Numbered from the stretch's first letter, positions 1 through 6,010 are shown. The stretch: 6,845 nt of DNA from Solirubrobacteraceae bacterium (GCA_017882405.1 JADGPO010000167.1:1-6845), one strand, 5' to 3'. Numbers and translations are program-made. The notes: generated from the sequence alone by a model not told the origin.

Positions 1-463
1 CGCCGGCGGTGGCCCACTTGCCACCGTCGGCCGGATCGCGGTAGCCGGCGAGCACCATCTGACCACCGGAGACGGAGACGTGCGCCGGGTCGAACCAGCC
101 GCCAGGGTCGCCTCCGGGCTGACCCCAGTACAGGCGCCACTTCGAGGAGTCCAGCGCCGAGCCGGTGAAATCGTCCGCGAACACCTGATGCCATCCGGGG
201 ATGTCGCCGGCCGGCATCGCCACTCCGGATGGAGTGCCGCTGGCGGCGGCGTTGACAGCCCGGAGCGGCTGCAGCGCGCTGACGGCGCGCCGTGTGGCGT
301 GGCGATGGCGAACGCTGCGATGGCGAACGCTGCGGTGGATCCGCGCCGTATGCGCGCCGGTCCGACGGGCGCCGGCCGTGGCGAGCGCCGGCAGCGCGCC
401 TCCGACCAGGCCAAGGATGAGAAGGGCGATCGCGAGGGGAGCGGAGAGTCGGCGCGGCAGCAT
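1..463 (-). CDS. Secreted GH16-family beta-glucanase, N-terminal part (3' end beyond left edge)
   Basis: Reading the minus strand from the ATG at 463 gives 154 codons without a stop, running off the window. Residues 1-30 form a signal peptide: MLPRR, a hydrophobic stretch from about 8 to 28, and an AxA-like site at ATA-30. Residues 33-59 are an Arg/His-rich linker (about 15 of 27 residues are R or H) containing SVRHR twice. From about residue 90 the sequence reads like the start of a GH16 laminarinase/beta-glucanase fold: WHQVFADDFTGSALDSSKWR, then a Trp/Gly-rich stretch and HVSVSGGQMVLAGYRDP. The catalytic ExDxxE motif of GH16 would lie further on, outside the window, so activity cannot be judged. 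A secreted glycanase beside an EPS cluster fits a role in trimming or releasing polymer, by analogy with rhizobial ExoK/ExsH. The start is chosen because it directly precedes the signal peptide; no strong Shine-Dalgarno is seen. The family call is fairly secure, the substrate unknown. Confidence 0.8.
   Translation of the reverse strand, partial: MLPRRLSAPLAIALLILGLVGGALPALATAGARRTGAHTARIHRSVRHRSVRHRHATRRAVSALQPLRAVNAAASGTPSGVAMPAGDIPGWHQVFADDFTGSALDSSKWRLYWGQPGGDPGGWFDPAHVSVSGGQMVLAGYRDPADGGKWATAG
302..331. repeat. Two perfect 15-bp tandem copies inside the GH16 linker
   Basis: The plus-strand unit GCGATGGCGAACGCT occurs at 302-316 and again, identically, at 317-331. On the coding (minus) strand it encodes SVRHR at residues 45-49 and 50-54. 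It keeps the reading frame and lies in the basic linker between the signal peptide and the catalytic domain, so copy number could vary without breaking the protein. Confidence 0.9.
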
Positions 464-615
464 GGTCTATCCATCGGCATCCCGCTGCCGTGCCTTATAT
501 CCCCGCCCGTTGACAGCCGTTTGTTGACGGCCCCCTCCTGAGCCGGGGCGCCCGAACATCCGGCCAGAGATCGCGTGTTGCTCAGCGGGCCGGCGCGCGC
601 GGCGATTGAGCGGGC
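464..615. promoter_or_regulatory. Divergent intergenic region between the GH16 gene and the acetyltransferase gene
   Basis: This 152-bp gap is the only real non-coding space in the window and must hold the 5' signals of both divergent genes. For the GH16 gene, the minus strand carries an A/T-rich ATATAAGG (plus coordinates 493-500) about 30 nt upstream of the ATG, a plausible -10 element, but no good -35 at 16-18 nt. On the plus strand TTGACA (510-515) and TTGACG (524-529) are direct repeats 14 bp apart, and GCCGT/ACGGC (516-520, 527-531) form a small inverted repeat around them. No convincing -10 follows either TTGAC on the plus strand. The repeats may be operator half-sites rather than -35 elements; this is inference from base patterns alone. 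Confidence 0.4.
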
Positions 616-1197
616 ATGATCGGCTTCCGTGATTGGGTGCTGCAGGACTGGGAGGTCAACGCCGGCCGCCCCGACTCGCAGTGGCTCCTGGCCTGGTTTC
701 GCCTGGCCCAGTGGGCGATGCACCGCTGGGGTCGGCTGGCGCGCCTCTTCGTCAGCCCCTACTGGCTGATCTCATCTTTGGTGCTCGGCGTCGAACTGCC
801 CGTGACAACGGTCATCGGACCGCGGCTGCGCCTCTACCACCCACACGGGATCGTGCTCAATCCGCACAGCACGCTCGGGAGCGACTGCCACTTGCGCCAC
901 GGCGTGACGGTCGGCAACCGGGTCGACCGCGACGGCACCGAGCTCGGCGTGGCGACGCTCGGCGACGCGGTCGACCTGGGCGCCGGCTGCATGGTCATCG
1001 GCGACATCCACGTCGGCGATCACGCCCGCATCGGAGCGCTCGCCGTCGTGCTCGCGCCGGTACCCGAGTGGGGTGTCGTCGCCGGCAACCCCGCCCGGCT
1101 GATCCGAGTCGAGGCGCCGGACACGTTGGAGGCGCCCGACGCGCTCGAGGCACCGCACACGCTGGCGGCGCGGGAGGCCGTGGAGGCGCGAGCATGA
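616..1197 (+). CDS. CysE-like hexapeptide-repeat O-acetyltransferase (EPS type)
   Basis: The 193-aa protein resembles serine acetyltransferase-like enzymes of polysaccharide loci (CysE/WcaB group), which use acetyl-CoA to acetylate sugars in the cytoplasm. Residues 1-60 are a Trp-rich helical N-terminal part, shorter than that of true CysE. Residues 67-163 form a left-handed beta-helix: LYHPHGIVLNPHSTLGSDCH, HGVTVGN, LGDAVDLGAGCMVIGDIHVG, and the classic closing VAGNPARLIR. The YHPHG histidines (75, 77) sit where CysE has its first catalytic His. Where CysE has HPKI, this protein reads VATLGD with no His, so it is unlikely to be the cysteine-pathway enzyme. Residues 166-193 are an odd period-6 tail (EAPDTL repeats). 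The start at 616 is fixed by an in-frame TGA at 607-609; the ribosome site is weak. The gene is coupled by ATGA to the following GT2. Family confident; acceptor sugar unknown. Confidence 0.82.
   Translation: MIGFRDWVLQDWEVNAGRPDSQWLLAWFRLAQWAMHRWGRLARLFVSPYWLISSLVLGVELPVTTVIGPRLRLYHPHGIVLNPHSTLGSDCHLRHGVTVGNRVDRDGTELGVATLGDAVDLGAGCMVIGDIHVGDHARIGALAVVLAPVPEWGVVAGNPARLIRVEAPDTLEAPDALEAPHTLAAREAVEARA
1111..1182 (+). repeat. Degenerate 18-bp tandem repeat encoding the acetyltransferase C-terminal tail
   Basis: Four 18-bp units follow each other: 1111-1128 (EAPDTL), 1129-1146 (EAPDAL), 1147-1164 (EAPHTL) and a diverged 1165-1182 (AAREAV), with a partial unit EARA before the stop. The first three differ mainly at third positions. 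The tail starts right after the LIRV end of the beta-helix, so it is an appended acidic Ala/Pro-rich extension rather than part of the fold. Confidence 0.8.
1182..1186 (+). promoter_or_regulatory. Shine-Dalgarno GGAGG for the GT2 gene starting at 1194
   Basis: GGAGG lies 7 nt before the ATG at 1194, inside the end of the acetyltransferase gene. It decides the start of the GT2: the same frame stays open far upstream, but only this ATG has a ribosome site, an ATGA junction and a normal GT2 N-terminus. Confidence 0.75.
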
Positions 1198-2108
1198 CCG
1201 GGGAGTCCGCCAGCGTCGTGATCGCCTGCCACACCGAGGATCGCTTCGATTCGCTGCGCGGCGCGATCGAGTCCGCCATGGCGCAGGCTCCGCTCGAGGT
1301 CATCGTCGCCGTCGACCACAACCCCGCCCTGTGCGAGCGCCTGCGCGCCACGGAGGAGGACGTCGAGATCGTCGAGCACGACGGCACCCCCGGCGCTTCG
1401 GGCGCCCGGAACGCCGGCGCGACGCTCGCGCGCGGCCCGCTGCTGGTCTTCCTCGATGACGACGTCCGCACCCGCCCCGGGTGGCTGCGCGAGCTGACCG
1501 CGCCGTTCGCCGACGACAGCGTCGTCGGGACCGGCGGCATGACCGCGCCCGCCTGGCAGGGCCCGCGGCCGGCCTGGTTTCCCGACGAGTTCGGCTGGGT
1601 GATCGGCGCCTCGTACTCCGGCCTCCCCGACGACCGCGGCCCCGTGCGCAACGTCTGGAGCGAGAACATGGCCGTGCGGCGCGAGGTCTTCGAGAAGGTG
1701 GGCGGCTTCCGCGACGGTTTCGGCAAGGTCGGCCAGACCTCCCGGCCGGAGGACACCGACCTCTGCATCCGGATCAGCGCTAGCGAGCCGAACACCCGTT
1801 GGATGTACGTGCCGGCCGCCGTCGTCGACCACGAGGTGCCGCGCGAGCGCTCCACCTTCGCCTTCTTCCTGAAGCGCTGCTACTGGGAGGGCGCGGGCAA
1901 GGTCGAGCTCTCGGCCCACCTGGGCGAGGACCGCGATCTCGGCGCCGAGCGCTCCTATCTGCTGCGTACGCTCCCGCTGGCCGTCCTGCGCGACCTGGGC
2001 CGGGGTAAGTTCGCGCGGGCGCTGGCCATCATCGCCGGCACCGCGGCCGCGGCCGCGGGCGCCGCCTCGACCGTGCTGCGGTCGGCTCAGCGCACGGTCA
2101 GGCGATAG
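1194..2108 (+). CDS. Family 2 (GT-A) glycosyltransferase
   Basis: The 304-aa cytoplasmic enzyme transfers a sugar from a nucleotide-sugar donor, probably to a lipid-linked EPS intermediate. The GT-A signatures are in order: beta-strand VVIACHTEDR (8-17), GASGARNAG (67-75), the metal-binding FLDDDV (86-91), SENMAVRREVFEKVGGF (156-172), the catalytic-base region PEDTDLCIRI (185-194) and VDHEVP (211-216). A conserved FFLKRCYWEGAGK block follows at about 224-236. Residues 273-290 are hydrophobic and Ala-rich and may touch the membrane. The WFPDEFGWVIGASYSGLP and NMAVRR style recalls the GT2 branch that includes glucosyl-dolichyl-phosphate glucuronosyltransferases; that is recollection, not a search, so donor and acceptor stay open. 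It overlaps the upstream acetyltransferase by 4 bp (ATGA), and its last 22 bp overlap the convergent membrane-protein gene. Confidence 0.88.
   Translation: MTGESASVVIACHTEDRFDSLRGAIESAMAQAPLEVIVAVDHNPALCERLRATEEDVEIVEHDGTPGASGARNAGATLARGPLLVFLDDDVRTRPGWLRELTAPFADDSVVGTGGMTAPAWQGPRPAWFPDEFGWVIGASYSGLPDDRGPVRNVWSENMAVRREVFEKVGGFRDGFGKVGQTSRPEDTDLCIRISASEPNTRWMYVPAAVVDHEVPRERSTFAFFLKRCYWEGAGKVELSAHLGEDRDLGAERSYLLRTLPLAVLRDLGRGKFARALAIIAGTAAAAAGAASTVLRSAQRTVRR
2041..2058. repeat. Perfect 18-bp GC palindrome, possible stem-loop downstream of the minus-strand unit
   Basis: CCGCGGCCGCGGCCGCGG is its own reverse complement. It encodes the Ala run near the GT2 C-terminus (residues about 283-289). On the minus strand it lies 28 nt beyond the TGA of the 592-aa gene, where a transcription-ending stem would be expected. 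A 7-bp stem with a 4-nt loop can form, but no T-tract follows on the minus strand, so a terminator role is only possible. Poly-Ala coding in a high-GC genome can produce such sequence by itself. Confidence 0.4.
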
Positions 2109-3865
2109 ATCGTCACGTCGGCGTTCCGGTAGACCACCGTCCAGCCGGGAGCTGTCGGGAGTGCATGCGCCAGGCGCGTGAAGCCTGCCGGCGCTCCGAA
2201 GTAGTTCGCGTAGGCAGCCATGCCGTGGCTGACCACGACGTAGGCGCTCTGATGTCCGAGACCCGCGACCCAGCTCTCGACCTCGGACACATTGCCCTCG
2301 TCGAGCCACGCCTCGCCGATCTGCGGGTCGGCGGGCATGACCTTGAGCTCGCGTGCGTTGTAGTCGGCGGTGTCGAGCGCCGGGAAGTCGTCCGCCGCCA
2401 GCACGATCAGCGAACCCGGTGGCGTGTGGGCGTAGAGCCATGCGCTCGCCGCCAGCTCGTCGTGAGTGACGGCGTTGACGGCCACGGGTCCGTAGAGGCC
2501 CTGGAGGCCTGCGAACAGCGCCGCCCCGCAGACACCGCCGGCCAGCATCCAGCGCAGCAGGGGTCGGCCGAGCTCGTACACGGACCCGGCGATCAGCAGG
2601 GCGCACCAGGGCGCCGAGAACAGGTAGACGCGGTAGATCGCCTCGCCCCCGTAGCTCTGGGCCAGGAGCACGACGAAGGGACTGAACGCCAGCACGGCGG
2701 TGAAGGCCACACGCCCAAGGGAGCGCCAGCGGCGCGCGATCGCGGCGAGCGCGAGCAGCCACATGCACGCTGCCAGCCCGCGCACGATCAGCGCCGTGGC
2801 CGCCTGCGGGCCGCCGTGCGCGGTCCCGCGCGATCCGGACGCGTTCTGGATCGGGTTGCCCCCGCTGAACAGGCCGCCGAAGTTGTGCGCGATCAGACCG
2901 TAGCGCGGCGCCAGGTAGCCGCCGGCGATCGCCGCCAGCAATAGCACCAGCCACCACGGGCCGATCAGCCCCAGCACCGCGAGCGCGGCCACGCCGGCCA
3001 GCGCGACGTAGGGCGAGAGCTGATGCGCGGCGACGATGGCCAGGAACACCACCGCGACGAGCACGATGGCCACGGCGCGGCGGCCACGCGTCGTCGTCGG
3101 TGGCGGCGCGAGCCCGGCCAGCAGCGGCGCCCGCAGTCGCGCGAGCCAGCCGCGGGGCTCGACCGGCGCCGGCCGGCGCAGCCAGCGCACGAGCACGAGC
3201 ACGAGACCGAGCCAGAGCAGATAGGCGAATGCCTGCGGGGACAGGTAGTCCTGTCCGACCCAGGAGATCAGGCCCTCGTAGAGGAGCACCGCGAGGTAGG
3301 CGATCCGGCGCTGCCCGCTGAGCAGGCGGAAGGTGGCCAGCAGCACGAGCGCCTCGGCCAGCTCGAAGGCCAGCGGCGTCCAGGTGGCGAAGGTCTGCGG
3401 GCCGACGTGGGCCAGCGCGCTGAGCGCCGCCGTGGCGGCGAACAGCGCCGGCCACTGCTGGTAGATGCTCGATGTGTCGGTTACGCGTCCGTTCTGTCCC
3501 AGCGCCAGGGCGACGCCGATGTGCTTGTAGACCCAGGCGTACTCGGGAGTCCCGTAGACGATCGGCACCGTCGCGTGGATCGCCACGATGACCGCGACGA
3601 TGCCCAGCCCGAGCACCCATCCGCGGGCGTCCGAGCGTTGCAGCTCGATCAGGAAGCCGGTCACCAACATCCCCAGGCCGATCAGGAACCAGGGGTCGGC
3701 GCTGGCCAGCAGGCCGTAGGAGCCGATCGCCGGCGGCTTGAGCTGCCCGACACCGAGCGCCCACGCGCACAGCCCGAGCACCAGTACCGCGGGCGGCCCG
3801 AGGCTGCGGATCGCCGCCCACCGATGAGTGCGGATCAGGGGACGGGTGAGACTCGGCGAGGTCAT
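2087..3865 (-). CDS. Polytopic membrane protein with extracytoplasmic C-terminal domain; candidate GT-C glycosyltransferase or polymerase
   Basis: The 592-aa protein has about 11-13 hydrophobic segments, for example near residues 22-40, 57-76, 84-104, 140-155, 164-182, 212-228, 263-281, 284-301, 303-317, 355-377, 385-402 and 438-457. A soluble tail of about 130 residues (460-592) follows, with pieces such as SAWLYAHTPPGSLIVLAADD and WTVVYRNADVTIYRL. Likely functional loops are YGTPEYAWVYKHIG (104-117), SWVGQDYLSP (201-210), HQLSPY (281-286) and GGEAIYRVYLF (406-416). The layout, acidic/aromatic first large loop, many helices and terminal soluble domain, fits GT-C enzymes that use polyprenyl-phosphate sugars outside the membrane; a Wzy-like polymerase role is the alternative. 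The ATG at 3865 overlaps the upstream TGA (ATGA) and has AGGAGG about 11 nt before it. The frame is open further upstream, but that lies inside the 112-aa gene and is not used. Fold class moderately sure, reaction unknown. Confidence 0.6.
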   Translation of the reverse strand: MTSPSLTRPLIRTHRWAAIRSLGPPAVLVLGLCAWALGVGQLKPPAIGSYGLLASADPWFLIGLGMLVTGFLIELQRSDARGWVLGLGIVAVIVAIHATVPIVYGTPEYAWVYKHIGVALALGQNGRVTDTSSIYQQWPALFAATAALSALAHVGPQTFATWTPLAFELAEALVLLATFRLLSGQRRIAYLAVLLYEGLISWVGQDYLSPQAFAYLLWLGLVLVLVRWLRRPAPVEPRGWLARLRAPLLAGLAPPPTTTRGRRAVAIVLVAVVFLAIVAAHQLSPYVALAGVAALAVLGLIGPWWLVLLLAAIAGGYLAPRYGLIAHNFGGLFSGGNPIQNASGSRGTAHGGPQAATALIVRGLAACMWLLALAAIARRWRSLGRVAFTAVLAFSPFVVLLAQSYGGEAIYRVYLFSAPWCALLIAGSVYELGRPLLRWMLAGGVCGAALFAGLQGLYGPVAVNAVTHDELAASAWLYAHTPPGSLIVLAADDFPALDTADYNARELKVMPADPQIGEAWLDEGNVSEVESWVAGLGHQSAYVVVSHGMAAYANYFGAPAGFTRLAHALPTAPGWTVVYRNADVTIYRLTVR

Positions 3866-4200
3866 CGCCCGTCCGCCCTCCTCAAGCGCGCCAGGCACGA
3901 GACCGCGCTCGCCGCCGCGAGCACGAGCAGCGCTCGCGGATGCCATGCCGCCACCCAGATCATGAGCGCGCTGGCGAGGCTGAACGCCGTCAGGCTCAGG
4001 ACCAGCGTCAGCGCCGCCTGGGCGAGGTCTTCGCCGCTGTCGATCCAGCACATCACGGCGGCGCCCGCGGGGATACAGGCCAGCATCAGCGCCCCGATCA
4101 GGGCCAGAGCGGGCAATGGCGCGGTCAGCGTCAGCACCACGGCGGCGACGCTGGCGAGAACGCCGGCGTAGGCGGTCAGCTCGGTGCGCGGCCGGCTCAT
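3862..4200 (-). CDS. Small four-helix integral membrane protein, function unknown
   Basis: This 112-aa protein has four hydrophobic segments (about 10-27, 30-50, 58-82, 88-104), with a short acidic break WIDSGEDLA (52-60) between the second and third. The N-terminus is MSRPRTEL and the C-terminus ends in basic RLRRADGR, so both ends are probably cytoplasmic. GGAGG at 4206-4210 lies 5 nt before the ATG at 4200, and both ends are ATGA overlaps, so it is clearly translated within the operon. The pattern of a Pro-Gly-like turn (CIPAG), a short acidic loop and a Leu/Ser-rich third helix (TLVLSLTAFSLASAL) resembles the N-terminal four-helix part of DUF1616-like and some GT-C membrane proteins; this is an impression only. 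Coupling to the downstream 592-aa protein suggests a shared complex. I do not recognise a specific family. Confidence 0.7.
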   Translation of the reverse strand: MSRPRTELTAYAGVLASVAAVVLTLTAPLPALALIGALMLACIPAGAAVMCWIDSGEDLAQAALTLVLSLTAFSLASALMIWVAAWHPRALLVLAAASAVSCLARLRRADGR

Positions 4201-4760
4201 CGCAGCCTCCGCGCCGGGACCCCGCCGAACAGGACGCCCGGCTCGCAGTCACGGGTGACCACTGCGCCAGCGGCCACCACGGCCCCGGCACCGATGCTCA
4301 CGCCGGGCAGAATCGTCGCCCGGGCGCCGATCCAGCAGCCGTCGCCGATGCAGACACCACGCTGCTCGCGCTCGCGCCCGACCTCGCCGCCGGCGCCGAC
4401 GGGATGGGTGGATGTGAGCACCAAGACCTCGGGGCCGAGCAGGCAGTCACGACCAATCTCGATCCGCCCGGCGCCCTCGAACCAGCACCCAGCGTTGACG
4501 TAGGACCCGGTGCCGATACTCACGTCGGTCGATTCAAAGGTGCAGCGCTCGAGTCCGTAGACCATCGCGCCGATCCGCACTCCGCCCCACCGCAGCAGTC
4601 CGCGCCTGAGCGCCAGCGGCAGCAGCGGTGAGGTGACGAGGTGGCCGCGGCGCAGCCATCGCAGCGCCCCGCGGGCGTCGTCGGGCAGCGTCCCGAGCGC
4701 CGCGGCGCGCGGCCGTGCGAGCTGGGCGGCCGACAGCGGCGGTACGCCGGCGGGGCTCAT
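4197..4760 (-). CDS. Hexapeptide-repeat acyltransferase (maltose/galactoside O-acetyltransferase-like, WcaF/NodL group)
   Basis: The 187-aa cytoplasmic protein probably moves an acetyl or similar group from CoA to a sugar hydroxyl. Residues 30-60 are a basic, amphipathic helix region (LRWLRRGHLVTSPLLPLALR). From about 62 the left-handed beta-helix begins: FESTDVSIGTGSYVNAGCWF, GRIEIGRDCLLGPEVLVLTS, then STHP with the expected catalytic His at 119. A loop rich in Gly/Glu/Arg (121-135) follows, then IGDGCWIGARATILPGVSIG, AGAVVAAGAVVTRD and the closing FGGVPARRLR. These are the standard landmarks of the family and the length is typical. The ATG at 4760 overlaps the flippase TGA (ATGA), with GGAGG at 4765-4769, 4 nt upstream. 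It is distinct from the CysE-like enzyme on the other strand, so the locus encodes two acylation activities. Acyl group and site are unknown. Confidence 0.87.
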   Translation of the reverse strand: MSPAGVPPLSAAQLARPRAAALGTLPDDARGALRWLRRGHLVTSPLLPLALRRGLLRWGGVRIGAMVYGLERCTFESTDVSIGTGSYVNAGCWFEGAGRIEIGRDCLLGPEVLVLTSTHPVGAGGEVGREREQRGVCIGDGCWIGARATILPGVSIGAGAVVAAGAVVTRDCEPGVLFGGVPARRLR

Positions 4761-6010
4761 ACAGCCTCCACCAGCCGACCGCGTCGCACGCGGCGTAGCG
4801 CCAGCGGCGCCATCACCGCGGCGGCGAGCGCCTGCGTGGCGAGGTTCGCCCAGCCACCGGCGACCAGCCCGACCCGCGGCAGCGCCAGCAGGGTCAGGCC
4901 CAGCATCATCGCTCCCGCGACCCCCTGGATCGCGGCCAGCAGCCACACCCGCTGATCCAGCCAGGCCAGCGTGCTGTAGACCGCCACCAGCGCGGCGAAC
5001 GGCGCGCTGAGGCCGATCAGCCGCAGGAGCGCGGCGCCGTTGGCGGCGTAGCGCGGGCCGGCCAGCGCCAGCAGCGGCCGGGCTCCGAGCACGCACACGA
5101 GCAGCGCCCCGAACGCGACACCCGCCCACAGCAGCAGGCTCCGTCGCAGCAGCGCGTCGGGGTGCCCGTGCGCGCCCGCGGTCTCGACCACGAACGACGA
5201 AGCGACGTTCCACAACAGGAACGTGATCCCCATGCAGATCAGCCACGGCAGCGTGAAGTACGCGGCCTGTGCCGGGCCCAGCTGCCACAGGACCAGCAGC
5301 GGCATCAGCTGCACGGTCGCGGTCGTGAACACGTTGCCGACGTACTCGCCGGCGACGAACGAGACCAGGCGGCGGCGGCCGGGAAGCCGGCCCTCGACGG
5401 CACGCAGCGCGGGCAGCACACGCGCGAACAGCAGCCGGGTGACCACGACCACGGCGACGGCTGCCGGCACCACCCACGCGACGACGATCGCACCCGGCGC
5501 TGCGACCATCACCAGCAGCGCCAGCAGCACCAGCTTGGCGGCGGCGAAGGAAACGTTCTCGACCGGGACCCACGGGGCCAGGCGCAGGCCGGTCAGGACC
5601 GAGTCCTGGAGCGCGAAGATCGCCAGCACGGCAACGCCGAGCGCAAACAGCACCCGTGGCTCCCAACCGCCAGTCACGACGCGAGCGCCCGGACCGCTCA
5701 GCACGAACACGGCCGAGATCACCAGCGCGACGCCGACGACGGTCAGGTACGCCCGGCGGATCAGGATCGCGCACAGCCGCCCCGCCGTCGGCAGCAGGCG
5801 GATGAAGATGTTCGTCAGGTTGAGTTGCGAGATCGTGGCCAGCAGCGTCAGGGCCGCCACGGCCGCGGCGGCACGCCCCACGATGACGGGTGACTTCAGT
5901 CGGGCCGCGACGACCCAGAACACGAGCCCGAGCGCGTTCGTCACCACCGTCGCGGTCATCAGCGATGCCGCGTTCACCGTCAGCGACTTGCGCCGTCGCG
6001 GCAGCCTCAC
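4757..6010 (-). CDS. Wzx-type polysaccharide flippase (MOP/MATE superfamily)
   Basis: The 417-aa protein starts with a basic N-terminus (RLPRRRKSL) followed by SLMTATVVTNALGLVFWVVA, the usual first helix of Wzx/RfbX-like transporters, and has roughly 12-14 hydrophobic segments throughout. Typical features are SQLNLTNIFIRLLP (61-74), FALQDSVLTGLRLAPWVPVE (132-151), a repeat of the first-helix style at FVAGEYVGNVFTTATVQLMP (218-237) and YFTLPWLICMGITFLLWNVA (251-270). It would flip the lipid-linked repeat unit across the cytoplasmic membrane. The start is taken as GTG at 6010: it overlaps the upstream TGA by 4 bp (GTGA), has AGGTGG 5 nt before it and keeps the basic N-terminus. The first ATG, at 5959, would cut into the first-helix region and is less likely. 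The frame stays open upstream inside the neighbouring GT2 gene. The transported glycan is unknown. Confidence 0.87.
   Translation of the reverse strand: MRLPRRRKSLTVNAASLMTATVVTNALGLVFWVVAARLKSPVIVGRAAAAVAALTLLATISQLNLTNIFIRLLPTAGRLCAILIRRAYLTVVGVALVISAVFVLSGPGARVVTGGWEPRVLFALGVAVLAIFALQDSVLTGLRLAPWVPVENVSFAAAKLVLLALLVMVAAPGAIVVAWVVPAAVAVVVVTRLLFARVLPALRAVEGRLPGRRRLVSFVAGEYVGNVFTTATVQLMPLLVLWQLGPAQAAYFTLPWLICMGITFLLWNVASSFVVETAGAHGHPDALLRRSLLLWAGVAFGALLVCVLGARPLLALAGPRYAANGAALLRLIGLSAPFAALVAVYSTLAWLDQRVWLLAAIQGVAGAMMLGLTLLALPRVGLVAGGWANLATQALAAAVMAPLALRRVRRGRLVEAV

Noticed and set aside
80..541. Plus-strand open frames at the left end
   Set aside because: The minus strand here encodes a signal peptide followed by a GH16 start, which is far more coherent than the low-complexity plus-strand translations.
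633..1193. Upstream extension of the plus-strand GT2 frame
   Set aside because: The extension is Arg/Pro-rich shadow sequence of the acetyltransferase. The ATG at 1194 has GGAGG, the ATGA overlap and a normal GT2 N-terminus.
1020..3821. A very long open frame (about 930 codons) on the minus strand across both convergent units
   Set aside because: It crosses two well-supported genes in other frames, has a low-complexity Arg/Ala/Gly/Pro composition and no domain motif. Lack of stops is expected from the high third-position GC of the real genes.
3023..4503. Long plus-strand open frames opposite the membrane-protein and acyltransferase genes
   Set aside because: Their translations are rich in Arg, Gln, His and Ala without motifs, and they mirror clearly functional minus-strand genes with ribosome sites and coupled starts.
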